DNA of 64,000 nt from Pseudalkalibacillus hwajinpoensis (GTDB lineage: Bacteria > Bacillota > Bacilli > Bacillales > Guptibacillaceae): assembly GCF_039851965.1 (NCBI RefSeq), contig NZ_CP156674.1, forward strand, positions 2,604,001-2,668,000. Direction: 5' to 3'. Positions 60,642 to 64,000 of the stretch are shown piece by piece; the first letter of the stretch is position 1, and each line of letters starts with the position of its first letter. Both the position numbers and the translations under genes were made by a program. Under the pieces are notes generated by a model that had not been told where the DNA came from, made no database searches, and was given only the letters and a program-made list of their open reading frames with translations.

Positions 60642-61118
60642 CTACTTATAGTCCCACAAGACTCTGTATTCCCCATCTTCTTTCGCAACAAAGACTTCCT
60701 GCACAAGTGAAAAATTCCCGAACTGATTTTGGAATTTTTGTGTGACCTCCATAACAAAAACTTTCTTTATCATGATGTCGCTTACCCCTGATCTCCAATT
60801 TTTCTTTGTTTTAACTTTTCCAACTTCAAATGTATACGACGTCGAACCAATATCCTGTGTGATCAGCTGAGATCGAAGCTGACTATATTGTTCATCAGAA
60901 AAGCGATTTTTCATTTCTGTGTGAAAAAGTTCCCACGACTTCTTAAAATCCCCGCTTTGTTCAAGCGAGTAAAATTCGTTTACCGTTGCGGAAGCTTGTG
61001 ATTTTGGCTGTTGAAGAATCCAGAAAGTCATTGCCCCGCCTAAAAGCAGAAGAATACAACTAATCGTGATCAACTTTGTGCCCCCACCGTGCTGGCGCCG
61101 TGTTTTAAAATGCGACAA
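60642..61118 (-). CDS. Membrane-anchored NTF2-like hypothetical protein
   Basis: The 158-residue protein has one N-terminal membrane helix (about residues 15-34, LITISCILLLLGGAMTFWIL) followed by an extracytoplasmic domain. Its ATVNEFYSLEQSGDFKKSWELFH start and alternating strands suggest an NTF2-like fold (as in DUF4878/lumazine-binding-like proteins). The role is unknown. It is monocistronic and ends 13 bp from palindrome copy 5. Confidence 0.65.
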   Translation of the reverse strand: MSHFKTRRQHGGGTKLITISCILLLLGGAMTFWILQQPKSQASATVNEFYSLEQSGDFKKSWELFHTEMKNRFSDEQYSQLRSQLITQDIGSTSYTFEVGKVKTKKNWRSGVSDIMIKKVFVMEVTQKFQNQFGNFSLVQEVFVAKEDGEYRVLWDYK

Positions 61119-61253
61119 GGTACCTTCCTCCTTGAAGCTTGACTACTAGAATTGTATGAGTGAGATAAGTTGTCCCATTCAGCTTGGGCTCAATTTCATA
61201 AAATGTGTCATTTTCCTGTTTGTTTAGATTCTACAATCTAATGGAGGAGAAAA

Positions 61254-62142
61254 ATGAAAAACAAGCTGTTTTTCTTAGTACCGCTTTTCCTTTTAACGGC
61301 TGCCTGTTCTGAAAATCATTCATATGAAAAGAATGCGGATCCAGGAATGGAAGCAAGTGCAGAAGAAGAGGTTGTAGCGTCAAATCTGAGTGATGAAGAA
61401 TATCTATGGGAATTGTTACATAGGGAGAGCTTAGACGAAGAGACCTTTAAAGAAATAGAGCAATTGTTCACGGATGGTGTAGACGTTGAAACAACAAACA
61501 AAGAGGGGCTTACGCCGATTACTTATGCAGTTATGAATGGGAAGAACGAATTGGTGGAATTTCTTCTAAAATCCGGTGCGGTCAGGCCACTTGAAGAAGA
61601 TCAAGGAGATAACGACTTGCTTCTTGAAATTGCATCGGAGCAAGAGAATTACGAGGTCGTTGATATGCTTTTGAAAATGGGTGCTCATTTTGAGATGGGT
61701 AACGAGCAGATGTTAATAAAAGCGGTACAGGAGGAGGAGATAGTAACATCGAAATGATCGCTTCATTGCGATCGATAATAGCAGCGTTTAGAAGCGTTGT
61801 CTTTTTACCATCGAACTCGGCTTCGAGAACGCAGGAGCTAATCCTAATTTCGCTGTAGAAGAGGAGCAGAAAAGTGCTCTTGTTGTTGCAGTGATGGAGG
61901 AGGATCATTCAATTGATCTTGTCACTCTTTTATTACAAAGAGGGGGAGATCCAAACACTCGATTTAACGATGAGCCACTGGTTTTTGAAGCGATTAGACA
62001 AAATGATCCTCTTCTGGTTGAAGCCTTTCTTGTAGCGGGTGTGCACCTATCGGTAGATGAAAAAGAACAGACCTATAAACTTGCAGAAGCAAGAACAGTC
62101 AACGCTGGCATATCAAATCTACTTATGCAATACGGGTGGTAA
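61254..62142 (+). pseudogene. Ankyrin-repeat lipoprotein gene broken by an internal inversion
   Basis: The first frame (61254-61757) encodes a lipoprotein signal (LLTAACS) and ankyrin units such as NKEGLTPITYAVMNGKNELV. It then stops. A second frame (61843-62142 region, shifted by one base) continues with GANPNFAVEEEQKSALVVAV and ends LLMQYGW. Between them, about 61737-61830, ankyrin coding is found only on the minus strand: FDGKKTTLLNAAIIDRNEAI, then ISMLLS. Turning this roughly 94-bp block around restores one continuous series of ankyrin repeats apart from a small indel. GGAGG lies before ATG 61254. The intact protein would have been exported and lipid-anchored, with a binding role. Confidence 0.8.
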
Positions 62143-62156
62143 TCCTCAATAAATGA

Positions 62157-62186
62157 CCGGCTTTCAATGGAGAAAGCCGGCTTTTT
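62157..62186 (+). terminator. Rho-independent terminator
   Basis: CCGGCTTTC pairs with GAAAGCCGG and is followed by T5, behind the ankyrin gene. Confidence 0.9.
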
Positions 62187-62222
62187 GTGAGTTGATGTTT
62201 AATTTGGTATGAGGAACTCCTT

Positions 62223-62714
62223 TTACCTATTCCCTAATTTAGGAACTGGAGAAAGTTTTCTTACATTGAGGTGAAGATTATTGGAAGTGATTTCTTTCAC
62301 CTGATCCAATTTCTTTTCAATGATATAGTTTGTTAAGAAACTGCCCTTTGTTTCGAATCCTAACCTTTTAAAGCTTTCAATCCCCTGTTGGTTCTCTTTG
62401 TCCACCATTCCATAGACAGTTGTAATTCCCTGTTTCATGACGTAGCTTTCGAAAGCTGGTAACAATTTCCGTGCAATGCCTTTTCCTTGAACACTATGAT
62501 CGAGAACAACATAATCAACTAGTACCATATGGTTAATTCTCAAACGATAACTAAGGAACCCCGCTATTTTTCCATTTGGTTCACAAACAATAAGGACTTC
62601 GTGTGCCTGGTTCAGGATATTCTCAATCTTACTTGAGGGTATTTCAAAATTCTGTGTGCATATAGAAACTAACGTTGAATCGTCCTTTTCCTTAATGCGA
62701 TTACGAATATACAT
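62223..62714 (-). CDS. GNAT-family N-acetyltransferase
   Basis: The 163-residue protein has the GNAT core: IAGFLSYRLRINHMVLVDYV as beta 2-4, the acetyl-CoA pyrophosphate loop in HSVQGKGIARKLLPAFE near residue 76, and YGMVDKENQQGIESFKRLGF near 105. It acetylates an amine whose identity cannot be told. Codon use and size are ordinary and the gene appears monocistronic. Confidence 0.88.
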   Translation of the reverse strand: MYIRNRIKEKDDSTLVSICTQNFEIPSSKIENILNQAHEVLIVCEPNGKIAGFLSYRLRINHMVLVDYVVLDHSVQGKGIARKLLPAFESYVMKQGITTVYGMVDKENQQGIESFKRLGFETKGSFLTNYIIEKKLDQVKEITSNNLHLNVRKLSPVPKLGNR

Positions 62715-62806
62715 AAATTATGCTCCTTTATCGATATTATTAAATGATTGCGATTAAATCTAAGTAATGAGCTTATTCCTAGAACTTAATGGTAATCGTT
62801 AAAAAT

Positions 62807-62836
62807 GGAGTTAATGCACGGTACAGCATTAACTCC
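62807..62836 (-). terminator. Terminator of the small minus-strand gene
   Basis: GGAGTTAATGC and GCATTAACTCC form a perfect 11-bp stem with an 8-nt loop, and a T-run follows on the minus strand. Confidence 0.85.
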
Positions 62837-62845
62837 AGTGATTGA

Positions 62846-62950
62846 TTATTTTGCAGCAGCGTCAGTTTTTACTCGTTTCTTAGCTACTTTCTTTCTTTTT
62901 TTACTGCAACTGAAAACTTCGTCAATCAAATTATGCAAAAGTGTAATCAT
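62846..62950 (-). CDS. 34-residue basic microprotein
   Basis: An ATG at 62950 with AGGAGAGG upstream opens a 34-codon frame that starts MITLLHNLIDEVFSC and continues with a very basic tail (KKRKKVAKKRVK). A perfect terminator follows nine bases after the stop. The combination of ribosome site, frame and terminator supports a real small gene. No family is recognised; RNA or membrane binding by the basic tail is a guess. Confidence 0.55.
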   Translation of the reverse strand: MITLLHNLIDEVFSCSKKRKKVAKKRVKTDAAAK

Positions 62951-63220
62951 GAAATCCTCTCCTAATTATTATTTGAAATGAATTGCTATCATTTCATACG
63001 TTATCTTACGTTGGTTTGTCTAAATTGTTTGGACAGGTATTCAGTATCATTAAAATTGTGTAAATTTATCATCGGGTAATGGCACCTATTTTGGGAGGAA
63101 GGCAGATTAGGACCATGCTCCACAATAATGAGAGTGAATGAGAGCAATAGTAGATTTGATCGTGTATTTATAAAATAAGCATTCAAGTTAGTTTGTCTCG
63201 TGGATAAATTAAGTTGATAT

Positions 63221-63229
63221 TGTTATAAT
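63221..63229 (+). promoter_or_regulatory. Extended -10 promoter of the mutarotase gene
   Basis: TGTTATAAT combines a perfect TATAAT with the TGN extension; no clear -35 is seen. It leaves a leader of about 130 nt. Nothing else was found in the gap 62951-63369. Confidence 0.55.
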
Positions 63230-63369
63230 TAAAAGATGAAAGCCTTTACAGGAGATTTTATTAAGATAATTAAGATGAAGGTAAGTGTGGCCTTCCCAAT
63301 TTTGGTGTAGTGGTGATTTAGGATATGATTCAACATTCATAGAAAACTTAAGGAGAGAGGTTAGAAGAA

Positions 63370-64000
63370 TTGAAAATCTCGAGTAGGAAATTCGGAGAGC
63401 TGCAGGGTAATGATGTCTCACTCTATACACTGATCAATGAGAATGGTATGGAGGTAAGTTGTTTAGATTACGGATGTATTATTACTAAAATCCTAACTCC
63501 AGATGCTGAAGGCTCAATAGAAAATATTGTGTTAGGATTTGATGAGCTGGAGGATTACCTTAATTATTCTCCCTATTTTGGATCAGTTATTGGACGAGTA
63601 GGTGGGAGAATAGCGAAGGGGCAGTTTGAGTTGAATGGAGAAACATATGAACTACCTAAGAATGATGGTGAAAATCATCTGCATGGGGGTCCAAATGGAT
63701 TTGATAAAGTGATCTGGAGGGCACAGGAGATTGATCGTAAAGATGAAGTTGGACTTGAGTTCTCTTATATAAGTGCAGATGGGGAAGAAGGGTACCCTGG
63801 GAAGTTAGATGTCACTGTTACATATCTATTAACCAATGACAACGAACTGGTCATTTCGTATACGGGTGTTTCTGACCGAGATACTTTAGTGAATCTCACC
63901 AATCACACCTATTTCAATTTAAGTGGTAACTTGAAGGAAACAATTGTGGATCATGAGTTAGTGATGAAAAGCAATCAATTTCTTGAGCTAAACGAAGAGC
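63370..64000 (+). CDS. galM: Aldose 1-epimerase (galactose mutarotase), 5' part
   Basis: The frame starts at TTG 63370 and runs off the window end after about 210 codons. It shows the GalM pattern: DYGCIITKILTPD near residue 35, PYFGSVIGRVGGRIAKGQFEL near 70, the substrate His in NHLHGGPNGFDK near 103, and the catalytic-His region in NLTNHTYFNLSG near 178. It interconverts alpha and beta anomers of galactose or glucose. A GAGAGG lies somewhat far upstream of the start. The C-terminal catalytic Glu is outside the window. Confidence 0.92.
   Translation, partial: MKISSRKFGELQGNDVSLYTLINENGMEVSCLDYGCIITKILTPDAEGSIENIVLGFDELEDYLNYSPYFGSVIGRVGGRIAKGQFELNGETYELPKNDGENHLHGGPNGFDKVIWRAQEIDRKDEVGLEFSYISADGEEGYPGKLDVTVTYLLTNDNELVISYTGVSDRDTLVNLTNHTYFNLSGNLKETIVDHELVMKSNQFLELNEE

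Noticed and set aside
61582..61908. 108-codon minus-strand frame as an independent gene
   Set aside because: Only the part at 61737-61830 looks like protein, and it is explained as the inverted segment of the ankyrin gene; the rest is a shadow.
1..64000. tRNA, rRNA, prophage or integrated plasmid
   Set aside because: No tRNA-like cloverleaf, rRNA segment, phage structural gene, integrase or attachment-site pair was found on either strand.

Overview
This window comes from an endospore-forming, low-to-moderate GC member of the Bacillaceae. The support is four spore-germinant-receptor gene types plus a small D-like subunit gene, strong AGGAGG-type ribosome binding sites, frequent TTG/GTG starts, a perfect CcpA cre site, a TxpA/BsrG-type toxin and LacI/GntR/PucR regulators. 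The genus cannot be fixed from the window; a marine or alkaliphilic Bacillus relative is plausible. It is chromosomal, mostly catabolic accessory DNA with no rRNA, tRNA, prophage or CRISPR seen.

Layout. (1) 1-7601: a LacI-regulated sugar island: regulator, TIM-barrel isomerase/epimerase, CUT1 ABC transporter lacking its own ATPase, and two Gfo/Idh/MocA dehydrogenases. The gene set resembles E. coli ycj and suggests handling of 3-keto-sugars or 3-keto-glycosides. Operators and a cre-like box are visible. (2) 7819-16452: a hydrolase, a CWB2 cell-surface protein, and a germinant-receptor cluster (A, D, B, B on minus; C divergent). (3) 16533-28096: a bidirectional sigma-54 regulon. A six-gene minus operon (ureohydrolase, SSS symporter, aldehyde dehydrogenase, NCS1 permease, nitrilase, cyclase-family hydrolase) and a plus operon (GABA aminotransferase, aldehyde dehydrogenase) flank a PAS-AAA-HTH activator. 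Each operon has a -24/-12 promoter matching consensus. The enzymes fit conversion of a guanidino compound such as 4-guanidinobutyrate to GABA and then succinate. (4) 28301-33033: an FAD oxidoreductase, then a GntR/FCD regulator with a second GABA-type aminotransferase and an APC permease. (5) 33134-44638: housekeeping and envelope genes (peptide transporter with a cre site, YitT protein, tandem MgtC paralogues, deacetylase, glycosyltransferase). (6) 43445-51140: PucR regulator, two-part PanF-like symporter, M20 hydrolase, tartrate/malate-type dehydrogenase, SDR and ALDH. (7) 51441-58024: M28 peptidase, a 30-residue type I toxin, and an N-carbamoylase / amidohydrolase / two-part SSS symporter operon. 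(8) 58085-64000: thioesterase, 2-hydroxyacid dehydrogenase, RAYT transposase, a rearranged ankyrin gene, GNAT, and the start of galM.

Three dispersed sequence families overlie these genes. The first is a REP-like palindrome with a GGTG-N5-CACC core and a TGTCGAA tail 15 nt beyond the palindrome. It has 13 copies, all recognisable tails pointing the same way, and a RAYT transposase gene in the same window. The second is a ~150-bp doubly folded element in three copies. Each copy abuts or contains the stop codon of an upstream gene, and the stems vary in a compensatory way. The third is a 20-bp palindrome close to TTAAACAAACGTTTGATTAA in five copies, four of them between convergent gene ends. 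Several genes are visibly decaying: a frameshifted CxxC microprotein, a CWB2 remnant, a deacetylase with an early in-frame stop, and an ankyrin lipoprotein with an internal inverted segment.
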